Shown: piece by piece, positions 43,759-56,023 of the stretch
How positions within the stretch are numbered: position 1 is the stretch's first letter
How the letters are laid out: every line of letters starts with the position of its first letter
Origin: Diphasiastrum complanatum
Lineage: Eukaryota > Streptophyta > Lycopodiopsida > Lycopodiales > Lycopodiaceae
Direction of reading: 5' to 3'
Length of the DNA: 64,000 nt
Assembly (NCBI GenBank): GCA_029204225.1
Contig: CM055107.1
Coordinates: forward strand, 1,176,128 to 1,240,127
The notes under the pieces: model-generated
Told to the model about the DNA's origin: nothing
Databases searched by the model: none
Seen by the model: only the letters and a program-made list of their open reading frames with translations
Program-made: the position numbers and the translations under genes

Positions 43759-44344
43759 ATATATTTGTTTTTGCTCAATACTTAGAGGACATAGGTGTTC
43801 ATGATGTTGTGGATTGAGGTTCCACTCTTTTGCAATAGACACTAATCATTTTGTGTATGAAGGATTCATATTTGCGGAAGGACTCGACATTCTTCCGAAC
43901 TCTTATCTGTTAAACATTTGATATATGTTCTTTTGTTGGCGGTCTTAAGTTGTGTACTAAAGTTCAATGTGCAAATATGCATGAAGAGTGGTTTTGATCA
44001 AATCATGGATGCATAGATAATAATTTGTTGTTTATGTTTTGGATGCATGCAGCGTGTAACTGTATCTTTGTACAACATCCATGATCTGATCAAAACCACT
44101 CTTCATGCATATTTTCACATTGAACTTTACTACACATCTTAAGACCTTTAACGAAAAGAACATATATCAACTGTTCAACACATAAGAGTTCGGAAAAATG
44201 TCGAGTCCTTCATATTTATATCAACTTGCATATATAAATCCTTCATACACAAAATGATTGGTGTCTATGGCAAAAGAGTGGAATCTCACTCCACAACATC
44301 ATGAACACCTATGTCCTCTAAGTACTGAGCAAAACCAAATATAT
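43759..44344. repeat. Large foldback: 253-bp and 269-bp inverted arms with a 64-bp loop
   Basis: Left arm 43759-44011 (starting ATATATTTG.TTTTGCTC) pairs with right arm 44076-44344 (ending GAGCAAAACCAAATATAT). By eye, about 25 mismatches over 250 positions plus one insertion of about 16-18 bp in the right arm. Shared blocks include ACTTAGAGGACATAGGTG, TTCATGATGTTGTGGA and GCATGAAGAGTGGTTTTGAT. No ORF spans it. A transcript would form a near-perfect hairpin longer than 500 nt. It could be a foldback/MITE element or an inverted-repeat small-RNA locus. Confidence 0.9.
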
Positions 44345-44746
44345 TGTAGGATCTACGCAAGGACACTGCTAGGGCCATACAGCTAGGATGTGCGAATTCG
44401 TGTTTTAAAGTGCCAAGGGTCCATTCTATCCAAAACCACCTGAACTTAATCCGTCAAGCCCGTAGGTTAGTAGACTAGTATTAATGATGAAAATAGATCG
44501 TAAAATTAGTTTTAACTTATTTGGCCTTGCCTTGCAAATCAAAGGCAATACTATGTAGTATTCGTTATACTTTAGGTTGGTTAATGGTGTTTTTGTGGAA
44601 GTCAATGTTAAAGGAAAAATCATGAGTTGTAAGCAATGTTCGAGAAACCTTTTTGGGTTTTCCCTCCAATTTCTTGCATTTTTTTAGAAGTTGTCGACTT
44701 TTAAACTTTTTTGCCTATGCCTATTAGACTCAAACAGAACATTAGT
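44345..44746. other. No gene recognised
   Basis: 44510-44660 resembles 51105-51215 (TTGGCCT.ACCTTGCAAA, TCAATGTTAAAGG.AAAA), a dispersed repeat of unknown type. Confidence 0.45.
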
Positions 44747-44929
44747 GATAGAAATCACGTTCAATCTGATTACGTAGCCAAACATAAAGCATGAAGACAT
44801 CAGAATGATAATTTGTCGTGAACAGCTAGACTGATTATCAGTCGCGAAAGACAAGACTAAATATTAGTCACGAACAACTAGAATAATAATAATTCGCAAA
44901 GAGTAGACTACCAGATTAAGCAATAAGAA
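44747..44929. repeat. 183-bp direct repeat, left copy, with internal 26-bp units
   Basis: Matches 46225-46407 over its full length (GATAGAAATCA... to ...AGATTAAGCAATAAGAA), and both are 183 bp. Contains four imperfect 26-bp units of the form GTCGCGAACAGCTAGACTGA..ATTA. It brackets the Copia fragment between them. Confidence 0.85.
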
Positions 44930-44959
44930 CGGCTTGATCTAAATGGTTTCCTAGTTTGT

Positions 44960-45430
44960 TTACCAACTAGACAGTCTTGACAGACAGGTCACGAGGATAG
45001 TCTAGATCAAGAACAATAGACTGTCTAGACATTTGTTGTACAACAACATGATTCAAGTGACCAAGTCTATAATGCCAAAGTAAATTTTTATTTGCATGAA
45101 TAGAAGTACTGAGCGCCTGACTAGAGGCAGAAAAGCAATGATTTAATCTATACAAGTATCCATGCCTCTTTTCGAGTGCTAGGATCATGCTTGTTCTATC
45201 AACTACTTTGCACTGATCACATTCAAATTCTACTCTAAGTCCTAGATCTGTGATTCTGCTTATAGAGAGCAGATTTGTAGATAAGTTTGGTACATAGAGG
45301 ACTTTAGAAAGTAGCTTAGATTGATCATTTGCAAAGCTTAATCTTACAATACCTTTACCTTTAATAGCTTGTGTGCTATTATCGCCAAGGTGAACGTATT
45401 TGTTGGTACTGTAGGGTGTATAGGACTCGA
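44960..45430 (-). pseudogene. Copia protease-end and pre-integrase (element I, minus)
   Basis: On the minus strand: 'KYVHLGDNSTQAIKGKGIV', 'SKLLSKVLYVPNLSTNLLSI' and then the open frame 45188-44967 with 'ALEKRHGYLYRLNHC' and 'LLWHYRLGHLNHVVVQQMSR'. WHYRLGHLN is the pre-integrase signature. The integrase core expected next is absent; the left 183-bp repeat follows at once. Confidence 0.85.
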
Positions 45431-46224
45431 AACAGCCAATGAGGCGGTCATGAAGACATCATGATCCGCTTCTTGAATAGGTTGTGGAGCTTCTGTAGCT
45501 GCATTTGCCACTTGATTCAACTACCCCTTGCTGTTGTTCTTAGCCTTGTAATATCTGGCAGTCTTGAATTTCGTGGTTGTTTCGCTTGAGTATCTGCAGA
45601 ACAACTTTTTCTTTGTCTGCAGATTCAACTGTTCCTTGTGCTGTGCTGGTTTTTGGTCTTGCTTTGATTGCTTCATGCCTTTCTTCTTCTGCTTAGTCGT
45701 GTTCTTGTTGGTGTACAAGGCGTGAGAATCGGCTGAGAAACTTGAGGCTTCATTCCTCCGCGCTTCCTACAACAACATTGTAATAACTCTCGAAAGAGTT
45801 AGTTCTGGATGTGTCGTGATGATTATCACTCAACTGTCATATGAGCTTGGCAAGCTTTGCAAGCTTGTAAGCAGTTGCATCACTGCGTCTTTATCGTCTA
45901 TGACAGATCCGACAGCAGCCATTTGCTTCAGCAGGTTCTTGAATTGGTTGATGTGATTCTGCAGGGAATCACCATTTGCCATCTTGAGGAATTAAAATTT
46001 CTTCCCGAGATGTAGCTTGGAAGCTATATCTCGCACTTCGTACAGTGTGCTCAAGATGTCCTAGACTTCTTTGGATGTCTGGACCTCGGACACATGGCCG
46101 ATCTGAGTATCCAAAATGTTGAGGATGATCAGCATGAAAGCCTTTCCATCCTTCAGCTTCCATCTGATGATTGTTGTGTGTCAACTTTGGGTTTCTCTTT
46201 TGCACCTGTAACAACATCATACAA
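45431..46224 (-). pseudogene. Copia gag with decayed zinc knuckle (element I, minus)
   Basis: Across several frames the minus strand reads 'KDGKAFMLIILNILDTQIGH' and 'TSKEVWDILSTLYEVRDIAS' (UBN2), 'LKMANGDSLQNHINQFKNLL', then 'FCRY' and, after a frame slip, 'LKRNNHEIQDCQILQG', which is a CCHC box missing its second Cys. Stops and slips throughout. Belongs with the pre-integrase piece immediately downstream. Confidence 0.8.
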
Positions 46225-46407
46225 GATAGAAATCATGCTCGATCTGATCATGTAGCCAAACATAAAGCATAAAGACATCATAATGATAATTCGTCGCGAA
46301 CAGCTAGACTGATTATCAGTCGCAAAAGACAAGACTAAATATTAGTCGCGAACAGCTAGACAAATGATACTTCGCAAAGAGTAGACTACCAGATTAAGCA
46401 ATAAGAA
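46225..46407. repeat. 183-bp direct repeat, right copy, with internal 26-bp units
   Basis: Same structure as 44747-44929: units beginning GTCGCGAACAGCTAGACTGA, GTCGCAAAAGACAAGACTAA, GTCGCGAACAGCTAGACAAA and TTCGCAAAGAGTAGACTACC. It may be an LTR portion or a leader segment of element I. Confidence 0.85.
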
Positions 46408-48400
46408 AGTTAGACAGAATGTAGAAAAGCATTGCAAATTTGACACTAACGCAGAACAAACAGAGTTGTATCAGATTAAGTATAGTGAAATATACAGGTC
46501 AATAATGCAGGTGAGCACAAGACAATAGCGGACGAAACCTCGTGCTTCACAAAGCTAATCCAATTTGTAAAAGGAATAAACCTATTATTGACATTACAAA
46601 GAATCGATGCGTGAAAGCATCTACTTTGTCTATCTCTGATAAGCTTCTAATGCTTGCTATATTTTACACACACACTGAATACGCAGATGGTATCCAATAT
46701 ATACATAATGTTACAGGTGTGCAGATGAAGAAGGTACAAAGTGGATGTGCTATCTGTGGGAGATCATAGGTGGCTGCTGTCATTGTCAAATATGATTGCA
46801 CAGTGCATGGGATGAGTGTGAGAAGGCCGCGATATCAGCCTTTCGCTGAAATGAACGTTATGAAAATGCAAAAAATGCGACACTCTAACAAATGCCTTAA
46901 AATTTGATTTACAGGGTACCTTCGCTTTTCCATTAGGGCACCTTTGGCATTTGTAGGGCAGTGTCGCCTTTTTCGTTTGTCGCAAATCACGTGTAAAAAC
47001 ATAGTGTCTCCTTTTCGCCTGTGGAAATTTACTTGTATTTATGCAGACAGTCACGTTTTTCGCCTGTCTTATTTTACATGTAAATATGCAGACTGTGCGA
47101 CAACACAAGTAAAATACAGGAGCATGAATGGAGGTAGATTAAAATAGGATTTAGGAGAGTAGAGGAGATAAATCCAACACTTTACTATACACAAATTTCC
47201 TCCAAATGAAAATGGCAAAAAGAAATTTTCTACATTTAAAAAATAGAAGTCGCTTTTTTTACTTCCTATGGTTTTTATGAAACTGATTTTCAGAGAAACA
47301 TGTCAGTTCCATTCCTATACTTTGTTAGCTTTCCCAAACACAGGTTGTAAGGATGCCTTTGTGCACTAGAAAGGGTCTATAAATGCACTAAGGGCTTTAT
47401 ATTTCCGTCTCATGTGACTTCCAACTAAATGAAAGGGTTTTAGCATCGCTAAAACTGCCATGCTTTCATGTAATTTGCACATTGTCTTGCTCACCAATAC
47501 CTGACCTCTCAGACATTAGAGAGAAAAGGCATACTTGCAAAAGGATTATTGCTATTTTGGTTTGATCGTGACTTATATGCATGTGAGTTCTTGATTAGTG
47601 TCTGTATGATCGTATTGTATTGTGGTTTTGATTTCTGCATAATTGAATTTAAGGAGACGAGAATGGGCAATTTGGAGTGTCGAGTGGAGTAGCTTTTGAA
47701 GAAAGATGATCACTTTGTGATCATTTGTAAACTTGATGGTTGCGCCAATGCATTGTATCTGTTGAAGGTACCCTAGTCAAGATTAAGCATGAGGCAACAC
47801 CCTAGAGGTAGGAAGAGCACCACTCCCACAATACTTGAACAAGACTTTTGCTAGGTATTCGCGTAGGAATTTTCAAATTGAAGGGTGCTTCATCATCTTC
47901 TTCAAATCTATTATTTTGGAAAAACTTAAGTTTTCTTATGTCAAAGCATTTGAATTTTGTGTTTCACCGGCTCAGAAAACCTTAGATAAACTTCCGAAGT
48001 CTTTCTTCGCTTTCTTTGGCCTTCTCTCATTTTTTGGATTTTTGTAAAAGTCATAAAATAAGACAGTCTGTATATTTACATTGAGTTTCGCACAATTCGC
48101 ATTCTTTGGCTTTTAGCGACGAAGTCAAAATGTGATTCAACATTTGGCTTCACTGACTTTGGCATTCTTCGGCTTTTTTGAAAAAGTCGAACTTTGTTGT
48201 GCACACGCCTTCGCGGCTGTTCCAGCACTCTTTCGCATTTTTTGCATTTTTGAATCAACGCGTGAATAAGCAGCGTGAGCAGCAGAATGCAGCTAAAGTA
48301 CATAGCGACAGCCAACCTGAAGCCGTTAGGATTAACGTAAGACTTCTTTTGATTACTACAAATTAAATCAATCATCTCTCATACAGATTAGATTAATCAA
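46408..48400. other. Intergenic with dispersed short-motif modules
   Basis: 46855-47110 contains repeats such as TTTTCGCCTGT...TTTAC.TGTA.ATATGCAGAC (twice, about 47008-47050 and 47056-47098) and GCGACACT/GTGTCGC words. 48085-48260 and the window's right end (63812-64000) show similar GGCATT...TTCGC words. No gene recognised. Confidence 0.5.
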
Positions 48401-48886
48401 TCTCTCTGTTTTTTGAATATAGGAACAACGTGAGAGAGAAATATGCACAACAGTAAAGTGCAGATACATAGAAGACAGAGGCATGATTGTGTGTGCTAGC
48501 AGTAGCTAGTTACTCGTGAGAGAGCATAACTCTCTTGCAGTGATGCGCTGTTTGGAATCCAAGCAGCGCTCACAATTTTGATGTAAACTCTATTATGATA
48601 ATATATGAAATAGATGATTCTTGTCTCATGTCCAATTTGTGCGATGTGTGTGCAATCTGTGATTTCTATGATGTTTGTTTACATTAGTTACTACTATTTT
48701 TCCAGTTGTTGAATGTTGTTAAATATTGTCTACTGTTTGTTAATTAATATCAAAACTGCAGTGTCAGTCTATAGCTTAGAAGAGGTTATATCGTAGTTTG
48801 TAGCAGTAGTAGCAACTAAGTAGATCGATTCTATCTGGTTCTACATCAGGAATCCGAGTGGCGTGGCCAGAACGTTGATATCACAT
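48400..48886 (+). other. Probable LTR and leader zone of Copia element J
   Basis: The position before the primer-site cluster and a serial AGAGAGA/CTCTCTCT composition suggest LTR sequence, but I cannot define termini and no second LTR copy is seen. Confidence 0.4.
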
Positions 48887-49014
48887 CAGCGTATCAGAGC
48901 CAAACAAGCACTTATAATCACATTCCATCAGTGGAATCAAAGCAGCACCAGACATTCCATCAGTGGTATTAGAGCGCCTCTCAAGAATTCAGATTCCGTC
49001 AGTGGTATCAGAGC
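48887..49014 (+). repeat. Four tandem primer-binding-site-like motifs (element J)
   Basis: TCAGCGTATCAGAGC (to 48900), TCAGTGGAATCAAAGC (48928-48943), CAGTGGTATTAGAGC (48961-48975) and CAGTGGTATCAGAGC (49000-49014), spaced about 43, 32 and 39 bp. The last is the exact tRNA-iMet complement TGGTATCAGAGC and the others are variants. Partly shared flanks (ATTCC.TCAGTGG) indicate local duplication of the primer site. Confidence 0.8.
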
Positions 49015-49239
49015 ATGGTTATTCAAACTATGGCTTCAATCAGCAACATCCAATCGAATTTTTGCAAAGTTCTTCAGGTAGACGGATCAAATTATTTGGC
49101 CTAGAACGTGAAGACTTCCTTCATCTTGAGTGGAGAAGCTTTATGGCCCTAGATAGATGGGACTAAAGAAATGCCTGCCAGCACAGGCAAAAAAACTTCG
49201 TGAAATGACAAAGTAGTAGCTGTCATATCATCTTCAATA

Positions 49240-49830
49240 GAAGAGAGCATCACTCTTGACCTCGCATCTATCTCGAATGTAAGAGAAATGTGGGATGCAC
49301 TGCTAACAAGGTTTCAAACCAAGTCACGCAACCAGATAATTCACTTGGAAGATCAACTTACCTATCTACAATGGGATGGCAAAGACTTCACAACCTTCAT
49401 CAAATTGATGAAGAATCTCTTCCTCTCCTTGCACATTACCGGAACAAAGCATGTTGTTTCACAAGAGAAACAGCTCACGTAACTTCTATGCGCTCTACCA
49501 AGATGGTTCCAAACCACCCGAACTCTACTGGCCAAAGACAAGAACGAGTCAGATCAAGCACTCTATAGCCACAAAGAACAAAATATGAAGAAGCCTCAAC
49601 CTAAGAGAGAGTAAGCTCAAAGACAACAGAAAGAAGGAGATTAGGCAGATGGAAAGGAAGGAACAAGCACAAACAACAAAGTGGTGAGAAGAAGACGTAC
49701 GTGAGATGCAGACATGACGGTCACACAGTTGACACATGTTGGCTAAATCCCAAGATAGGGTGCATACATTGTCACAACAAGGGTCATGCAGCCGTGGATT
49801 GCTATCAGAATCCCATAAACAAGAAAGCAC
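49240..49830 (+). pseudogene. Copia gag with zinc knuckles (element J)
   Basis: 'VREMWDALLTRFQTKSRNQI', 'IHLEDQLTYLQWDGKDFTTF' and 'IKLMKNLFLSLHITGTKHVV' are the UBN2 Gag core on the plus strand. After stops and slips comes 'VRCRHDGHTVDTCWLNPKIG', then CIHCHNKGHAAVDC, a complete second CCHC box at about 49762-49803. The first knuckle has lost its leading Cys. The two-knuckle layout with a 'WLNPKI' linker matches element B at 10.0 kb. Confidence 0.85.
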
Positions 49831-50079
49831 AAAACAGAATGGAGAACTACGTAGGGATGTTCATTTATCAAATGAACTGAGTGACAGTTCAGATGATGAA
49901 CATACCATGGAGCAGCCTGCACCTAGAATGTCTGCAACACACAATGGATCTGCAGACAATTGAAAGGACAAAGGCAAAGCAATTGCACTACCAGCACAAT
50001 CTCCAAGAAGGTTTGGTAGAGAAAGAAGAGCACTTGTGCACCAGACAGCTCAGCTTCTACAACATAAGAGCTTTATGGA

Positions 50080-50940
50080 TTCGGAGGTGAACCACATACT
50101 TATGAAGAAGCGATTGACAGTCCAGAGAAGGAAAAGTAAGTACAAGCCATGGAAGAAGAAATAAATTCCATGGAGGACAACAAGATGTGGACACTTGAAT
50201 CCGTACCACACGACATGAAGCCTGTCATATGCAAATGGATCTACAAATACAAGTATGGACCAGATGACAATGTATCAAGATACAAGGCCAAGCTAGTTGC
50301 AAAAGGTTTCTCACAGAAATATGGTGTTGATTACACTGAAACCTTTTCTCCTATTGTCAAGCATACACTATACGTCTATTGATTGCATATGCAGTAGCCT
50401 ACAATCTGAAGATCCACATTGTAGATGAGAAGACAACGTTCTTGCATGGAGAACTCAAGGAAGAGCTCTATATGGATCAACCACCATGATTTACTTGTAA
50501 ATCATTTGCTGATTATGCCTATCAGATGCATAAAAGCATCTATGGACTGAAATAGTCTACCAAGTAGTGGTACAAGAAGAAGGATCATGCTCTCAGATCC
50601 TTGGATTTCCAACCCTTAATGGCTAACTATAATGTCTATGTGAAAGTCATATATGGAGAAATCATCATCATCGGTGTCTATGTAGATGATACACTGATCC
50701 TATTAAGATATGATAAGCTGATTACACAAGTGAAGGGAGAGATTTCCAAGCACTTTGAAATATTAGACCTAGGAGAAGCAAAATGCTACCTGGGATTGCA
50801 AATTGACAGAGACCTTGAGAGCGGTAGATTGTATCTACACCAATCAAGGTACACTCATAAAATTATTGACGATTTGCAGATGACAGACTGCAAAGGAGTA
50901 AATACTCCAATGGTTCTTGGAACAGTTGTTCAATTATATG
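50080..50940 (+). pseudogene. Copia reverse transcriptase (element J); protease and integrase absent
   Basis: Begins 'TYEEAIDSPEKEK', then '[20 protein letters not shown]', '[20 protein letters not shown]', '[20 protein letters not shown]'. A frame shift near 50370 is followed by '[20 protein letters not shown]' and a stop in place of Gly/Arg after DQPP, then 'MHKSIYGLK' (stop for Gln) and the catalytic 'IIIIGVYVDDTLIL' (YVDD at about 50676-50690), 'HFEILDLGEAKCYLGLQIDR' and 'YTHKIIDDLQMTDCKGVNTP'. Full-length palm is present but with at least four disruptions. Gag (to 49830) joins RT across only about 250 bp, so protease and integrase are deleted. RNase H is not seen after 50940. Confidence 0.9.
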
Positions 50941-51104
50941 TGGCAACCAACAAACGAATTATGATTTTTTTTACTATTCGACACATTCTTGAAGTCCAAG
51001 TGAGTAATGAGAGAAGGACATAGGTTATTTTAGAGGGATTTGAGGTGAGAGAGTTAATTCTTTATGACTTGGTTCTGTACTGCTCAGTTCTAATTTTCAT
51101 TATT

Positions 51105-53226
<2,122 letters not shown>

Positions 53227-53546
53227 CACAAGTGTGAGGACATGGCCCTATTAGAGGACAAATAGTACTCCGGAGCAGAAGGCCCGAGGAGGCAAACTTT
53301 CCCAACATGAAAACACTTTTTATTTTTATTTTGTAGTACATTTTTTACACGCACTTTTCATCAATTTTTTTTTGCACCTTTCCAATAAAAGGCATGTGAA
53401 AGAATTTATGCCCAAAAAGTCCATCTAAAAAGTTTTACGACAAAAAAAATAAAAAAGTGTTTTCACATTGGAAAAGTCTACCTCCTCAAGCCTTCTGCCT
53501 CGTGGTATTGTTTGTCCATTAACAGGGTACTATCCCCACACTTGTG
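53227..53546. mobile_element. Foldback/MITE-like element with arms of about 100 bp
   Basis: The left arm from 53227 starts CACAAGTGTGAGGA, and the right arm ends TCCCCACACTTGTG at 53546. Arms include AGAAGGC..GAGGAGG and TGAAAACACTTTTTATTTTT in inverted order, pairing over about 53227-53328 and 53443-53546. Total 320 bp, AT-rich centre, no ORF. The terminal CACAAGTGTG is itself palindromic. The target-site duplication is not clear. Confidence 0.8.
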
Positions 53547-54409
53547 ATCTAAGGCTCATACTATTCATGATTGGGATATATTTGATAGCAAATTTTTGGA
53601 TTTACACCATAACAACTTAAGGAACTACATCGCCAAAGTCTAAGGGCTATTCTGACGTACTATGTCTTGGCTCACTGAATCAAAAGCCTAGAGTTTTAAT
53701 TGTAAAATAAGAGATATTGTTTCTTTAAGTTGTCACCTATTCGTAAATCGAAACATTGCCCACACGTTGTCTTAGTGATTTCAAATCTCTAACCTCTAAT
53801 ATATTGTCAAATATTTCATTAAGCATATCCACTAGCAAGGGTAGATAAATCCACATAATCCAATGTTTCCAGCTTGAAATATTTCACTCCTATTCTCCAT
53901 TCATCATACAAGATTTTTGCACGGCTTTTCTAAATGATTTCTTGCTTTGCCATGCTCTAAATTTGGTTGCAACTGATGAAACAAGTGATCACTAGAAGTT
54001 CTTCAAGATCCTAATCATTTTCAATCGTTTGTAAATGAGCAAAATGTATGTTAAAAGACATGGGCCAAAGTAAGGTGGACACATGTCAATATGTAAGGCA
54101 TTCTGTTGTTCCATCCATCACATTTTTGTGTCATAAAAGCTCAATGGCATAGCACTATTTCATTTTTTTTGAAATTTCATTACAGTTGAATATTGGTGTC
54201 GAGGTCAAGGTCAAGTAAGGTCAAAATATACTTAGATGGGTTGAATTTGAAGGGCCAAAATAGAAATAAAATTGAATCAAATAGTGAGTTGATGAAGATC
54301 GAAATATGTATCGGGTTGGGTCGAATTGATTTCAAGGTTGAATCGGGTTGAGAAAATCACACTTATATCGAGGTTGATAGGTGTCAAAATAAATCAATAT
54401 TTTTAAAAA
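53547..54409. other. No gene recognised
   Basis: AT-rich intergenic sequence with no repeat or ORF of note. Confidence 0.5.
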
Positions 54410-54910
54410 TTCAAAATGAAAGTATTACTACTTGCAAAAGAACTCTGGGACATCATTGAAGGCACTGAGATCAAACTTGAAGTAGATGCGGCTAGTAGCA
54501 CCAAATGGAGGCAAAGACATGGGAAGGCTTTTGCCATGATCACTCTCAATATCATGACTCTCAACCTAGACTGCTAAGGATGTTTGGGTCATCCTAGCTA
54601 TTCTTTATACATCAGAGATGTTACCTCTAAACTCCAGTTGAGGAAGAAAGTCTTCACTTTCAAGATGTCTAAAGTTGACTCTATTTAGCCTATATTGATA
54701 CATTCACAAATTCTATGAAGCAAATGAATGCCATTGGATCAATCATTGAATATTTTGATGCCATTATGACTCTCTTATCGAGTCTACCATAAGCATATGA
54801 GAATTGGGTCATGGTGATTTCTACTTAACAAGGCCTCACTCTACTAGAGTAATCTCTATGCTACTTCAAGAGGAGATCATAAGAAATGGATCATCCTCTT
54901 CTTCTGTGAA
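54410..54910 (+). pseudogene. Copia gag fragment (plus)
   Basis: 'FKMKVLLLAKELWDIIEGTE', 'STKWRQRHGKAFAMITLNI' and 'DVTSKLQLRKKVFTFKMSK' are Gag DUF4219/UBN2 signatures, with stops between. It closely resembles the minus-strand gag at 55769-56023. It is followed at once by a primer-site-like motif, so gag precedes a leader, opposite to normal element order. Confidence 0.75.
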
Positions 54911-54918
54911 TCTTAACA

Positions 54919-54931
54919 TGGTATTAGAGCT
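54919..54931 (+). other. Degenerate primer binding site
   Basis: TGGTATTAGAGCT. The next 110 bp resemble the leader after the primer site at 38799 (TGA.GTGAGA.AGTCC.TCA.AGGAG.T.AAA), which supports the call. Confidence 0.55.
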
Positions 54932-55539
54932 CTTTTGATCTTGAGTGTCTGACTACTAGATTTGACTTGTGATTGGCTTTGTATTGAGGTGAGATAGTCC
55001 CTCATAGGAGCTAAAAGCTGAATAACTTGCAATGTGGATGAAAACTATCTTTTGAGCATTTTGTAGCCTACAAGCATTTGTTAATGTTTTAAGGAACATT
55101 ATTGTGAGTTCAAAGGAAGGATAAAGTGTTTGGCTTGCTCAAACAAGAAGAAAAATAATTCAAAATTGTCAAAATTGCTTGCTTTGACATATTTTGAGCT
55201 TTTTCAGCTATCATACTTTGAGTGAATTGTTTTCACTCATGTCTCAACCAAACAAAGTGTTGTAAAGCTTCTTATTGTATCTGCATAACACTAAGAGAGC
55301 AACTATGAAGCGGTTTGTGAAAAGACTAAATGGTTTGGGTGCACCAAGCATGCAAAGTAATAGACGTTTTGTGAAGGAAAAAGTAAGAAATTTTTCATAA
55401 AATTGAGAAGTATTCTCATACCACTGTGAATCAACCCGAACGGCTTCATACGTAGCTTGTAGGTAGTGGGGCGCCCTCAGTGAAAGCTGCAAAACAAGAT
55501 TTGGTGAAACATGCATGGAGAATGAGCATTTATGTAAAA

Positions 55540-56023
55540 AAAGATCAGTTTTTGGAAGTTTTTGAGAAGAGCTCGATAATAGAGTCATAACAGCATCAGA
55601 GTCTTGTATTTCTGAGCCAGTTGTAGTCATTTGCTCCATGAGATTTTGGAAAGTGTTGAGTAGACTCAAAACACTTACTACTTCATACATTCTCAAAGAG
55701 AAATATTTCTTCCTCGAATGGAGTTTGGAGGTGAGGTCCTTGATATCATAGAGGGTTGCTAGGATGTCTCATGCATTCTTAGCAGTCTGAGCAGCTCTCA
55801 TGTGACTAATTTGGGTGTCTTTTATGTTGAGAGTGATCATGGCAAAAGATTTGCCATCTTTCAGTCTCCAGTTGGTGATAGTAGTTGCTTCACCTTTTGG
55901 CTTGAGTTCTGTGCCATCAACAACGTCCCACGGTTCCTTGGCTAATAGCATGACCTTCATTTTGAACTTCCAGAGATGATAGTTCCCTCCATCAAGCCTT
56001 TCAATTAGAAAAGACGGATCCAT
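55540..56023 (-). pseudogene. Copia gag (minus)
   Basis: ATG 56023: 'LIERLDGGNYHLWKFKMKVM', 'LLAKEPWDVVDGTELKPKGE' and 'NWRLKDGKSFAMITLNIKDT', then after a slip 'LLNTFQNLMEQMTTTGSEIQ'. A good DUF4219/UBN2 Gag that lost its frame at about 55765. It lies opposite to the related plus copy 1 kb away. No zinc knuckle or pol follows. Confidence 0.85.

Noticed and set aside
43930-44345. Transposase-bearing DNA transposon within the foldback
   Set aside because: No ORF or transposase motif inside or between the arms.
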